Under the pieces are notes generated by a model, which worked only from the letters and a program-made list of their open reading frames with translations, was not told the origin of the DNA and did not search any database. A stretch of 64,000 bases of DNA from Isoetes taiwanensis. Its lineage: Eukaryota > Streptophyta > Lycopodiopsida > Isoetales > Isoetaceae. The DNA is taken from NCBI GenBank assembly GCA_021234155.1, contig JAJEKV010000077.1, positions 2,669,991 through 2,733,990 of the forward strand, read 5' to 3'. The translations under genes were made by a program, and so were the position numbers. Below, piece by piece: positions 55,241-64,000 of the stretch; the first letter of the stretch is position 1, and each line of letters begins with the position of its first letter.

Positions 55241-56524
55241 CAATTCAATGTAAAAAAATTTGTCCCATTTTCAGTCTGAGTCCCAAAATTCGAGATTTGT
55301 CCCACTTTAATTAAATACGACTTTTTAGTCTTTGAAAAAGTCGTAGAACCGAACCAACATCAAACATTTTCGAGGAGATATGTGGAATGATTTTGATATA
55401 ATGAACATCGCCTCCCCATGCAACTTCAGAATTAGCCCAAGTGCTTTGATGACATGGCAAAAAGGATAGACATGTGTCATGCTAACATGGCATTTGACAT
55501 TGTAAACATGTTTGATCTTAAAGAAGGCTTTTTCAACTAGTTGAATCCAAAATCGAGGCTGAAAAATAGGTTTAAATGCAATATGCGAGAATCAATATAA
55601 GAGGATGGAAAAATAGGCTGAATGACATGGAATCCTTACATTAGCAGAACTTCTAAATCTTCTAATCTTCAAGTCGCTTGTAAAAACTACTGATGTGATT
55701 TCTCTCAAATCTTTTGTGAATGTGTTGCAACTTTGAATGTGACTCAATGATGAATAATCCTATAAAATGGAAAAACTTTAGTTGTTGCCAAATCCTGGCA
55801 ACTGGATGCCCAAAAGAAAATAATTGGCAAGGGCTTTTCAATCCATGACCTCTTGGTCTTCATGAACTTTAAAAAATCTATTCTATTCTATTCTATCTTT
55901 CAGTCAATGTTCCTGCTAGTATGGGAAGATATGGCTAGCGTGATAAGAGAGTGAAGAAACGATAATGTACACGAGTTAGAATGGAGATATAGGTCAATGA
56001 ATGTTTGCAAATGATGAAAATATGTGGTGTATGAACATATGTGGACCTATAAATGGAAATACTGTTAGTACGGAATTGGGTAGCAATGATGGAGGGAGTG
56101 AGTGAAAAATGACTCAAGTATCTTATAAAAGGCAGGTCAACTGTGAAAACGGGTGTCATAATCAACCAAGCAAAGACCTAAAGAGAAGGAATTATTTTAA
56201 GTGTAGTCAATGGAGAAAAAGGATGTCATAGGGCTTAGCAATATTTGGGAGGTCGAGGTTTAAGATCAACCCTAATATTTCGATAAATTATCTGAAGGTC
56301 AAACATTCTCAATCCATATAACCCATTAGTTAATATATAATTTTAAGGCCAGTACAATGCGTAACTTCTCTACATTAAGTTTAAATATCTACTGTTGAAA
56401 ATGGGAGCGTTCAAAACCATCAAGTTTAAAATTTGGAACATTAGAAAGATGGAAGCCGTGTCTAACATATTGAGGTCACTTCTGAAGAACCTCCCCTTCC
56501 TCTATCTTGTATTGTTATGGGAAA

Positions 56525-56779
56525 TTATTTTAAGTTACACGAATGTGTATTTATCTGTAAAGCATGTACAAAAGTTCCTTCTTGTAGGTTCACAGACCCA
56601 TTATCAACAATTATTTTCACGATGCTATAAAATGCATTAAGGATGTTGGATGTACTACTACTGTTGGTGGTTTGTATCTTAAGGGCACTAGAACTTGTAA
56701 GAGTTTCCTCCAACCTTTTCAGCTTTCCACCCAACCCTTTGACTAAAGCCATATCATTTTTATTCAATACTCTAAACAA
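56525..56779 (-). CDS. short unrecognised ORF, mirror of 27,790-28,044
   Basis: Translation identical to its counterpart in the left arm. No family recognised; kept only because both copies are open. Confidence 0.25.
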   Translation of the reverse strand: MFRVLNKNDMALVKGLGGKLKRLEETLTSSSALKIQTTNSSSTSNILNAFYSIVKIIVDNGSVNLQEGTFVHALQINTHSCNLK

Positions 56780-57399
56780 TAAACATTATTTATTGAACAA
56801 AATCAAAATTATTGCATTTCATTTGCTACATATTAGCAACTCAAAGTATTGATGAGATATATCAAGCACCTATTTTTTAAACAATTTTTAGGACTACACT
56901 TAACCTTTAGAAATTTTCATAGCAAACTTATAACTCGCAACAACACCATTTCCTACATATGCCTATATAGACAATTCTATACCAAATCTCTATGTACCAT
57001 TGTAATTTTCCTGACACAGATAATACAATACAGATAATGTGGTCTGACACACTACAACATTCCCTCTTGAGGATCATTTTAGGTTAAGCGCTTTAACGAG
57101 GAGGCAAATCACCCGTCTGAATAGAAATCACTTTTCTTAGCCTTTTATGCATAATATATTCAACATCATTGACCTGAGTAATCTTTTGCATCATGTCCCC
57201 TCTGAATTATATATTACATGCATCATGTTGCCTCTGAACTATATGTTGCATTCATGTACAAGATCAATGTAAAACTCAAGTTACTAAAATTTTGATTGTA
57301 AATGAAGCACCAGATCAAAAATTTTCCTTCCGCAAAAGATATAACCTTGCATTTTTATATTCATATATATTTCACAAGAGTCCTGTGACACATTTTGTC

Positions 57400-58165
57400 A
57401 TGTAACTCCAAGTAAATGTTTGAACTTATTGAACTTCATTTTAGGCAATGCTTTTGTGAAGATATCTGCAACTTGATCCTGTGCACCAACTTATATGACT
57501 GTAATATATTTCTTGCTAACCATTTTTCTTATGAAATGTATGTGAAGCTCAATGTGTTTGGTTCTTTGGCGAAAACTCAATTCTTAGTAATGGCTATACA
57601 ACTCTGACTATCACTTAGCAAATAGTAGGATCTGTTTGAACAATACCAAGTTCATCTAACAACCTTCTGGTCCATATAAATTTCCTTAGCAACAAGAGTA
57701 TTCTGCAGCATATTCAGCTTCAGCTGATGACATTGCAATACTGGATTGCTTCTTAAATTTCCGTGCAATTGATGCACCTCCAAGTTGAATTGAAAATCCC
57801 GAAGTGGATTTTCTATAGTTTAGGGGTTTGATGCCCACCGCATCACAATAGCCTCAGTGAGAGTCAAATCTTCACTAGAATAGCAAATGCCTTGAACTTG
57901 AGATTCTTTCAAAAATTTCAAGACTCTTTTTACAGTTGCCTATTACATTTTCCCTGGATTATTCGAGTATCTATTTAGCAGACTTATTGAGAATGCAATA
58001 TTAGGTCTGGTGCAGTTAGATACATATAGTAGTCATCCTATTAGTTCTCTGTAAAGTTCCCCTTCCATTTCTTCAACATCTTTTATTGTTTCGGGGCACG
58101 TTTCTTCTGAGATCCTACGATTAGGGAGTAGAGGAGTATATACACGTTATCAAGTATATTGTGAT
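57400..58165 (-). pseudogene. copia family 2 RNase H fragment, mirror copy
   Basis: Minus-strand RNase H with the same landmarks as 38,700-39,560, with additional indels (for example near 57,830) that break the frame further. Confidence 0.75.
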
Positions 58166-58169
58166 ATGT

Positions 58170-59020
58170 TTGTGTAAAGTCAAGGGACCATATTTCCATA
58201 AAGTCAATAGCATGGATATTTTCCCCATAGGGCTTCATTATTGGTACAAAGGCTACAACAGCTGAAGAGAGTAGGGCGGGAGCACTGTAAGGGGTGGTTC
58301 GCAACGTGGTCTATATACTACCGCCAGATTGTTGCTATGCGATGCCAAGGAATATGATACTTTGAATGAGCACTTTGCTACCCCTCTATGGGATGCGCCA
58401 CTCTTGCGAAGCCTAAAGCGAAGCACTATCTTGACGCGTGGTTAATCCAAATACTGGAATATGTTCTACATCAGTACTTGAAAGGACATATATCTATGAA
58501 GAAACGGAGAGCTATTGCCTCCACGAGGATGGGGTCCCATCATCCTCGAATTGAAACAGTCATTTGAGTACTGGATGAAGGGTAGGGAATCCTCCGGCAT
58601 GAGAGAATATGCCAATGTTGCCGCATGCAAACAATAGAGGATGAGCACCATGCTCAGTAGAAGTGTCCGGCATATATGCACATGGGCAAACACATATTGA
58701 TCTTAGATGCTCTAAGACACCTTTGCATCACTTGCTGTCGGCATCGCCAATGGTTGCAAGTCTCCCATCCTATATTTTGCAAGTCTCCGTCGCCAAAGTG
58801 TCCCTTTACAGGGCCGGGAACGGGAGAGCCTACTACTAGGGTTTTCCTCCCTCATGGGGTTTTTCATCCAGTGAGTAGGGACACATTGTATAACAAAGAT
58901 TTGTATTTTCAAATTGTGGTTTCTATCGGTTTTATGTATTGCATGTACCATCTCATAGGTCGGTTTGGCCTCTCTGTAGTTAAAATATACTTCTTTCCTT
59001 CCTTCTTTCCTTCCAATCAT
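58170..59020 (+). pseudogene. LINE ORF2 C-terminus with (TTCC)n tail, mirror copy
   Basis: Mirror of 37,893-38,700 on the plus strand, ending 'gttaaaatatacttctttcc' with the C/T-rich tail near 58,979-59,015. Small indels relative to the left copy (58,320-58,440) disturb the frame. Confidence 0.7.
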
Positions 59021-60055
59021 TTTGAGTCCGGCCGCACACATTGCTTCTTCTTCAGCTAGACATGACGGGCTTAATTATTGCCATTCATTTTAAGCCTTTC
59101 ACTTCTTCCCTTTTTCTCCTCTATCAAAGTGCTATATTTCTATTTGTATATCGGCCTTTTAGTTTTTCAACTTCTATCTTTCTTCTTTTCTTCCCTACTA
59201 TTTGACTTGAGCCATTATTAGATTTCAATCTCCCTTCATTATCTGATTTATTTGTTGCACCATCCACGTGTGACTCTTTTCCTTCATTATCATCATCATT
59301 CAAATCATCTATGTTTATTTCACATTATGTTCATTGTCATTTTCTAATGTTTTGATGTTATTTTTATACAAGGCCACTTCATCAAAAATCACATCTCTGC
59401 TCAGAATTATCTTCTTCTTTACGGGTTCATAAAGCAAATAGCCCTTGGACTACTCATCATAGCCAATTAGGTAATACAAGCATGATCTATCATTTAATTT
59501 CTTCCTATTTTCTTCTGGTATATAACATGACCAGCATAACCATAGACCTTAAACATTTCAAATGATGGTTCAATACCATACCATAATTGGTCTGGCATTC
59601 TTCCATTCAAGCTCTTTGTTTTGGATATTAATTGATGTCTTGACAGCTTCCTCCAATAGAAAATTGGGCAATCCAGCGTGCTTGAACATAACTCTCACTG
59701 CATTTAAGGTAGACCCATTCTTTCCCTCTGCAACAACATTCTGTTGCGGAGTGTGTGAGCAGGCTATTTATCTCCTTATTCCATTTGTCAAACAATATTT
59801 ATTGAACCTGTTTGCAATTCTACTTCAATCTGAAATATTTTGAAGACTTAAAACACTTGGTCTTGATCTTTGGCACGTGATAATGACATTACCTGATATT
59901 CTTTAGTTATTGGTACTCTTGTAGCATCCAGAGCAATAAGATTATCAAACTTTTGAAAGAACTCAATGAGGTGATCTTGCTCATTGTACTTTAGCTTCTT
60001 GAGTCCTTTGTCTAGCACATCTCCTCTCACCTAAGATTTGGCCAGGCCGTATAGC
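59021..60055 (-). pseudogene. copia integrase C-terminus and gag core, mirror copy
   Basis: Mirror of 36,850-37,890 on the minus strand: 'IILSRDVIFDEVA' near 59,420-59,380, 'MFKHAGLPNFLLEE' near 59,690-59,640, gag core 60,030-59,848. Confidence 0.7.
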
Positions 60056-60555
60056 TCCATAGTGGATAGCGGATAGCGGATGAATAATGGATGAGGTCAC
60101 CATGAATGTCTATCCCTTTTCTACTTTGGATCAGATGCGGTTTTAGAGAAATTGTAAGCTTGACTTTAAGAATTATCTAGAGATTGTACTAGAAACATGA
60201 TAATATCATGATTATAATAGTCGAAAATGACCTTGTTCTAAGTTTGGCAACATAAGCACCGGATGTGATTTGTCTACTCCGGATTAATCAAGTGGATTAT
60301 AGATCCACCAAGCAGGACACGGAAGGAAATTGAAGTAGAATAGAAGTAGCCTGATACCCAAGAGCTCCTAAAATTTGAATTAGGAAAGAAACTGTTGGTT
60401 ACAGGTAGAAATGCCACGGGGGCGACACTCTATAAAGGGGAACGCGCACAGAGTCGTGACGTGGCGATAAACCCCAACCATTAATGGATATTCCGTCATA
60501 ATTGACGTCTAGGATAGGCTAGGGAAGGGCTGAGATGAGTAAGTACGTCAAATAG

Positions 60556-60587
60556 AATAGAATAGAATAGAATAGTTTTTTTATCGT
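60556..60587 (-). mobile_element. 32-bp insertion of a LINE 3' terminus
   Basis: Present here but absent from the matching site in the left arm (~36,350). It reads, on the minus strand, acgataaaaaaa followed by (CTATT)n, the same order as the LINE 3' end at 44,150-44,206. Confidence 0.7.
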
Positions 60588-60798
60588 AGGGATGTCTACA
60601 GAATAGAGTAACTTTTAGTTAATATAGGCGGACAAAGATAAGTAATGATATAGGGGGGATGTGATGCGGTGTCGATGACGATAGGCTTAAAGTAATAATG
60701 ATCATATCAACAGGATAATAGGAATCCGGTCCGGACTAGAGCATATTTCCACATTAAATTCAGCGTGACGGAGAATATTGAAGGAAAGGCAATCCTAG

Positions 60799-60812
60799 GA
60801 GGATATAAGAAC
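60799..60812 (+). promoter_or_regulatory. TATA-like element of the cassette
   Basis: 'ggatataagaacg' lies about 70 bp upstream of the ATG at 60,869, and a TGACG word lies ~33 bp further upstream (60,766). This is a plausible core promoter for the cysteine-rich frame; the function is inferred from spacing only. Confidence 0.35.
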
Positions 60813-60868
60813 GCGAAACGATCCTCTCGCAGATCATAAGGAGTTCAGATAATTCAGAGACGGCAAAA

Positions 60869-61423
60869 ATGGACAGAGGGAAGCAGATTATAGAGGGCGT
60901 CGGAGTCGGCGATGAGATGTCAGTCAAGAGGAAAAGGAGCTCTCTCAGACCGGGCAATCTTACAGTCCCGTTCAACAAGGCGCTTGAGGATGTATACCCG
61001 TGGTGTCTATGCGAAAAGACATGCCAGTGCTTAGAGAAAGGGATCAATTCATGTGTCGCATGTGGGAAGGTACATTGCTGGCACTGTGATCGTCTACACC
61101 ATTCGCAGGATATGAAAGAAGCTGGATATAATATGAAATTGTTAGAGGTCATGGGGTGCATGGACGATGCAAATATGGAAGCGAAGAAGGCTAATTTTGT
61201 AAGATCTACAACCTGCTTTGATCTGCTACAAAAGATGGGCGATGTGCAAAGATCTGGGCGCTACCAGCATATTCTTTTAATAGGTGATTGTGCCAAATTG
61301 TGTATTAACTATTGTGAGAAAAATCTTCTGGAATATGTGTGTAGAGCCTTATTGGCAAGAGGAACGAAGAAACCAAAAAAGGAAGGAGACTCTTCGACAA
61401 TGATAACGGGCGAGAAAAGATGA
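60869..61423 (+). CDS. cysteine-rich putative zinc-binding protein of the cassette (184 aa)
   Basis: The ATG at 60,869 opens a clean 184-codon frame. Residues 46-78 hold C46, C48, C52, C54, C62, C65, H69, C70, H72, C73, H77 and H78, enough ligands for two zinc sites in the style of PHD or RING folds, though the spacing fits no family I can name. A basic patch (KRKR, residues ~20-23) lies before it and a Lys-rich tail ('ARGTKKPKKEGDSS') ends the protein; both suit nucleic-acid or nuclear localisation. The middle has no membrane segment. The sister frame at 35,516-36,067 shares the C-terminal ~110 residues exactly but lacks the cysteine module. Function unknown. Confidence 0.5.
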   Translation: MDRGKQIIEGVGVGDEMSVKRKRSSLRPGNLTVPFNKALEDVYPWCLCEKTCQCLEKGINSCVACGKVHCWHCDRLHHSQDMKEAGYNMKLLEVMGCMDDANMEAKKANFVRSTTCFDLLQKMGDVQRSGRYQHILLIGDCAKLCINYCEKNLLEYVCRALLARGTKKPKKEGDSSTMITGEKR

Positions 61424-61565
61424 AGTGGTCCCCGGGAATGCTCTTTCTGCCCGCACCTTCTTTCTTTTATTTGTTTTGTTCGTCTTTATTATGTCTCTTC
61501 ATATTCTGTAGTACACCTCCTATGATACAATAGAATCGGACCACGCCAAGCCAACTCCGAATTCT

Positions 61566-61748
61566 GTGCCGACGATAAATCCCACCTGGTTCCACTTTAT
61601 GCCGTCCTACGACGAATTGCACCTGGTTTTCGCTCTGACAGTTTTAAATGCATACATCTGGTATAAAAGGTCTATGCCAAGGTCGAAGACTGGTTTTGTT
61701 TATAATGTAACCACACCTCGATGGAAATATAATTATGGGATCTTTTAA
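61566..61748 (+). CDS. small unrecognised ORF of the cassette (60 aa)
   Basis: Same frame as 35,149-35,373 with one hydrophobic stretch; truncated by an indel near 61,738. A further 32-codon frame rich in Arg and Thr follows at 61,783-61,881 ('MARNMFDQHFTKTKMMAPRG'). Confidence 0.3.
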   Translation: MPTINPTWFHFMPSYDELHLVFALTVLNAYIWYKRSMPRSKTGFVYNVTTPRWKYNYGIF

Positions 61749-62149
61749 CTTTTAACTTCAGGGATAACAATCCAGATGCTTAATGGCTAGGAATATGTTT
61801 GACCAGCATTTTACCAAAACCAAAATGATGGCTCCAAGAGGCCGAATAGAGACAAGAACAGGAACAACGACTGGGTACTGAAACGTTAAAGGTGGACTGA
61901 ATATATAAAAAGAATAAGAGAAGGTATTTCAGGGTACACAATTCTATACCAAATCTACATCAAAGTATACGACCTATCAGCCAGAAGAAGATCTTGGGAG
62001 AAAAGTCTCCCAACCGTCGGCTAAAAGCCTTAAAGAAGACATATCCGACGTGGCCATGAAGTCAATTTAAAAGTCGGATATTGGCAATCAATAACTAACA
62101 ATAGAAGCCCACAGGACGGCTACACAGGGCAGCGAACCTTGCTAGCCCT

Positions 62150-62570
62150 TAGAGGTGCATCAATTGCATGGAAATTGAAGAAGCAATCCAGTATTGCAAT
62201 GTCCTCAGCTGAAGCTGAATATGCTGCAGATACTCTTGTTGCTAAGGAAAAGTATATGGACCAGAAGGTTGTTAGATGAACTTGGTATTGTTCAAACAGA
62301 TCCTACTATTTTGCTAAGTGATAGTCAGAGTTGTATAGCCATTACTAAGAATTTAGTTTTGCACCAAAGGACCAAACACATTGAGCTTCACATACATTTT
62401 ATAAGAAAAATGGTTAGCAAGAAATATATTACAGTCATATAAGTTGTTGCACAGGATCAAGTTGCAGATATCTTCACAAAAGCATCGTCTAAAATGAAGT
62501 TCAATAAGTTCAAACATTTACTTGGACATGACAAAATGTGTCACAGGACTCTTGTGAAATATATATGAAT
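62150..62570 (+). pseudogene. copia family 2 RNase H fragment
   Basis: Mirror of 34,400-34,785: 'LLDELGIVQTDPTILLSDSQ' and 'RTKHIELHIHFIRKM' at 62,260-62,442, then 'DIFTKASSKMKF' in a shifted frame. It starts exactly at the cassette edge. Confidence 0.75.
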
Positions 62571-62799
62571 ATAAAATGCAAGGTTATATGCAGCAAGGAA
62601 AATTTTTGATACAGATGCTTCATTTACAATCAAAATTTTAGTAAGTTGAGTTTTACAACGATCTTGTACATGCATCCAACATATAGTTTAGAGGCAACGT
62701 GATGCATGCAATATATAATTCAGAGGGGACATGATGCAAAAGATTACTCAGGTCAATGATGTTCAATATATTATGCACAAAGGGTTAAGAAAAGTGATT

Positions 62800-63600
62800 T
62801 GTATTCAGTGCAAAAGGTAAGACGGGTGATTTGCCTCAGTTAAACTGCTTAACATGAAAATGATCTGAAGAGGGAATGTTTGTAGTGTGTCAGATCACAT
62901 TATCTGTATTGTATTGCCAGTGTCAGGAAAATTGCAATGGTACCTAGAACATCATCTCTTATATGATGTCATTATGCTCAATGGTACCTAAATTGTTATA
63001 AGATACTAAAAAGATGAGTATTGCTTCTTTAGGGCATTGTGCTGGGCAAATTGTTTTGAGCTAAACAAATATTTGAAATCTCTATTGAAGGCTGAAGCGC
63101 GATTCTTCCTTTCTAGCTCCATAATCGTCAGACTAGCAGTGTCAAATCGTCTACAGTGTTCTGGTCAATAACAAAGTTACAATGTTGTGCTATGGTGAAT
63201 TTCAAGGTTTCCTGATGGTCTAAGATTCATATTACTTGATATTTAGTTCAGATCCAAAGATATGCTCGATAAATTCAAATACTAATTGACTAGTTGAAAT
63301 TGAGTGATAGAATTACTTCATCGGTGAAAAGTACAGAACCCCGATGAACATCAAACATTTTCGAGGAGATTTGTAGAATGATTTTGATATAACGAACATC
63401 GCCTCCCATGCAACTTCAAAATTAGCCCAAGTGCTTTGATGACATGGCAAAAAGGATAGACATGTGTCATGCTAACATGGCATTTGACATTGTAAACATG
63501 TTTTGGTGTTGAAGAAGGCTTTTTTTAATAGTTTACTCCAAAATGAATGGTTGATGGAGCAAATCGAGACTGAAAAATGGGTCTAAACAAAATATGCGAG
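62800..63600 (+). repeat. copia family 2 LTR fragment
   Basis: A purine stretch (gaagaggga) at ~62,868 precedes the LTR start TGTTTGTAGTGTGTCAG. LTR DNA continues past 63,560. Mirror of 33,360-34,060. Confidence 0.65.
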
Positions 63601-64000
63601 AATCAACATAAGAGGATGGAAAAATAGGCCGAATAACATGCAATTCTTGCATTAGCAGAACTTCTAAATCTTCTAATCTTCAAGTCGACTTGTAAAAACT
63701 ACTCATGTGATTTCTCTCAAATCTTTTGTGGATGTCTTGCAACTTTGAATGTGACTCAATGATGACTAATCCTATAAAATGGAAAAACTTTAGTTGTTGC
63801 CAAATCCTGGCAACTGGATGCCCAAAAGAAAATAATTGGCAAGGACTTTTTAATCCATGACCTCTTGGTCTTCATGAACGTTAAAAAATCTATTCTATTC
63901 TATTTTTCAGTCAATGTTCTTAGTATGGGAAGATATGGCTAGCATGATAAGGGGTGAAGAAATGACAATGTAAGATGGGTTAGAATGGAGATATAGGTCA

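Larger units (their letters stand above)
51505..55331. mobile_element. 3.8-kb element with ~26-bp terminal inverted repeats
   Basis: 'aaagtcgtatttaattaaag' followed by tgggac at the left end (from 51,505) faces its reverse complement at 55,297-55,323. The element interrupts copia LTR DNA whose intact versions (29,280 and 63,310) read straight across. Inside are a tandem hairpin array (52,251-52,757), AT-rich DNA, a region of short frames (53,400-54,450), and a ~400-bp polypyrimidine tract (54,841-55,240). No transposase is recognised, so it appears non-autonomous. The target duplication is not resolved (CTT or TA are possible). Confidence 0.6.
51297..56976. repeat. inverted repeat pair 2, right arm (split)
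   Basis: 51,297-51,504 and 55,332-56,976 together mirror 29,490-27,596. The missing middle is the inverted-repeat-ended element described separately. Confidence 0.85.
60060..62150 (+). other. unclassified multi-ORF cassette, right copy
   Basis: Same cassette as 34,786-36,850. In this orientation it carries a TATA-like 'ctctataaagggg' at 60,427-60,440, several TGACG words (60,456, 60,503 and 60,766), a second TATA-like 'ggatataagaacg' at ~60,799 about 70 bp before the 184-codon frame, then frames at 60,869-61,423, 61,566-61,748 and 61,783-61,881. It is bounded by copia fragments of opposite orientation. No known replication or integration gene is visible. Confidence 0.5.
56990..64000. repeat. 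inverted repeat pair 3, right arm (runs off the window)
   Basis: Mirror of 32,921-39,917; see the left arm. It contains one 32-bp insertion (60,556-60,587) not in the left arm, and clusters of small indels. Confidence 0.88.

Noticed and set aside
54818-55314. Long proline/leucine- or glycine/arginine-rich frames on both strands
   Set aside because: They are produced by the polypyrimidine tract; stop codons are simply rare in such composition.
14911-64000. A single large palindrome explaining all inverted repeats
   Set aside because: Coordinate sums of mirrored pairs fall into three distinct groups (about 65,400, 84,570 and 96,920), so the axes differ.

Overview
This window looks like nuclear DNA of a land plant. 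It holds Ty1/copia retrotransposons with a TGGTATCAGAGC-type tRNA-Met primer site, non-LTR retrotransposon remnants, intron-containing fragments of plant genes (DUF547, AP endonuclease, PPR, FCP1-like CTD phosphatase) and AT-rich intergenic DNA. The species cannot be fixed from sequence alone; a large-genome, repeat-rich lineage is likely. I see no host gene that I would call intact with confidence.

Layout. 1-4,400: AT-rich DNA with short degenerate tandem repeats and one striking 53-bp hairpin. 4,400-9,600: LINE reverse-transcriptase debris, a Myb/SANT-like fragment, a copia gag fragment, a second LINE 3' end and a frameshifted unrecognised protein. 9,600-16,440: copia family 2 debris (minus strand), split at 10,156-14,216 by a complete but internally deleted copia family 1 element with 5-bp target duplication. 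16,440-20,780: degenerate ~180-bp repeats, a DUF547 gene fragment (plus) and an AP-endonuclease fragment (minus). 20,780-27,600: mostly featureless, with a PPR relic and a broken FCP1/BRCT phosphatase gene. 27,600-34,790: repeated LTR and retroposon DNA, a second DUF547 copy and a fresh L1-type insertion. 34,790-40,300: an unclassified multi-ORF cassette, copia gag/integrase, LINE and RNase H pieces. 40,300-50,520: an inverted copy of 14,911-20,780, enlarged by two insertions. 50,524-56,976: an inverted copy of 27,596-29,490, split by a 3.8-kb inverted-repeat-ended element that carries a hairpin-rich tandem array and a polypyrimidine tract. 56,990-64,000: an inverted copy of 32,921-39,917 that runs off the window end.

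The dominant theme is duplication. Three overlapping inverted-repeat pairs and two direct duplications carry the same gene fragments, LINE pieces and cassette several times. Differences between arms (insertions in one arm only, catalytic-site mutation in one copy, very short LINE-tail insertions) give a relative history. The most unusual items are the cysteine-rich multi-ORF cassette, the near-perfect hairpin, the inverted-repeat-ended element with its array, and insertions only 32-34 bp long made of LINE 3' termini.
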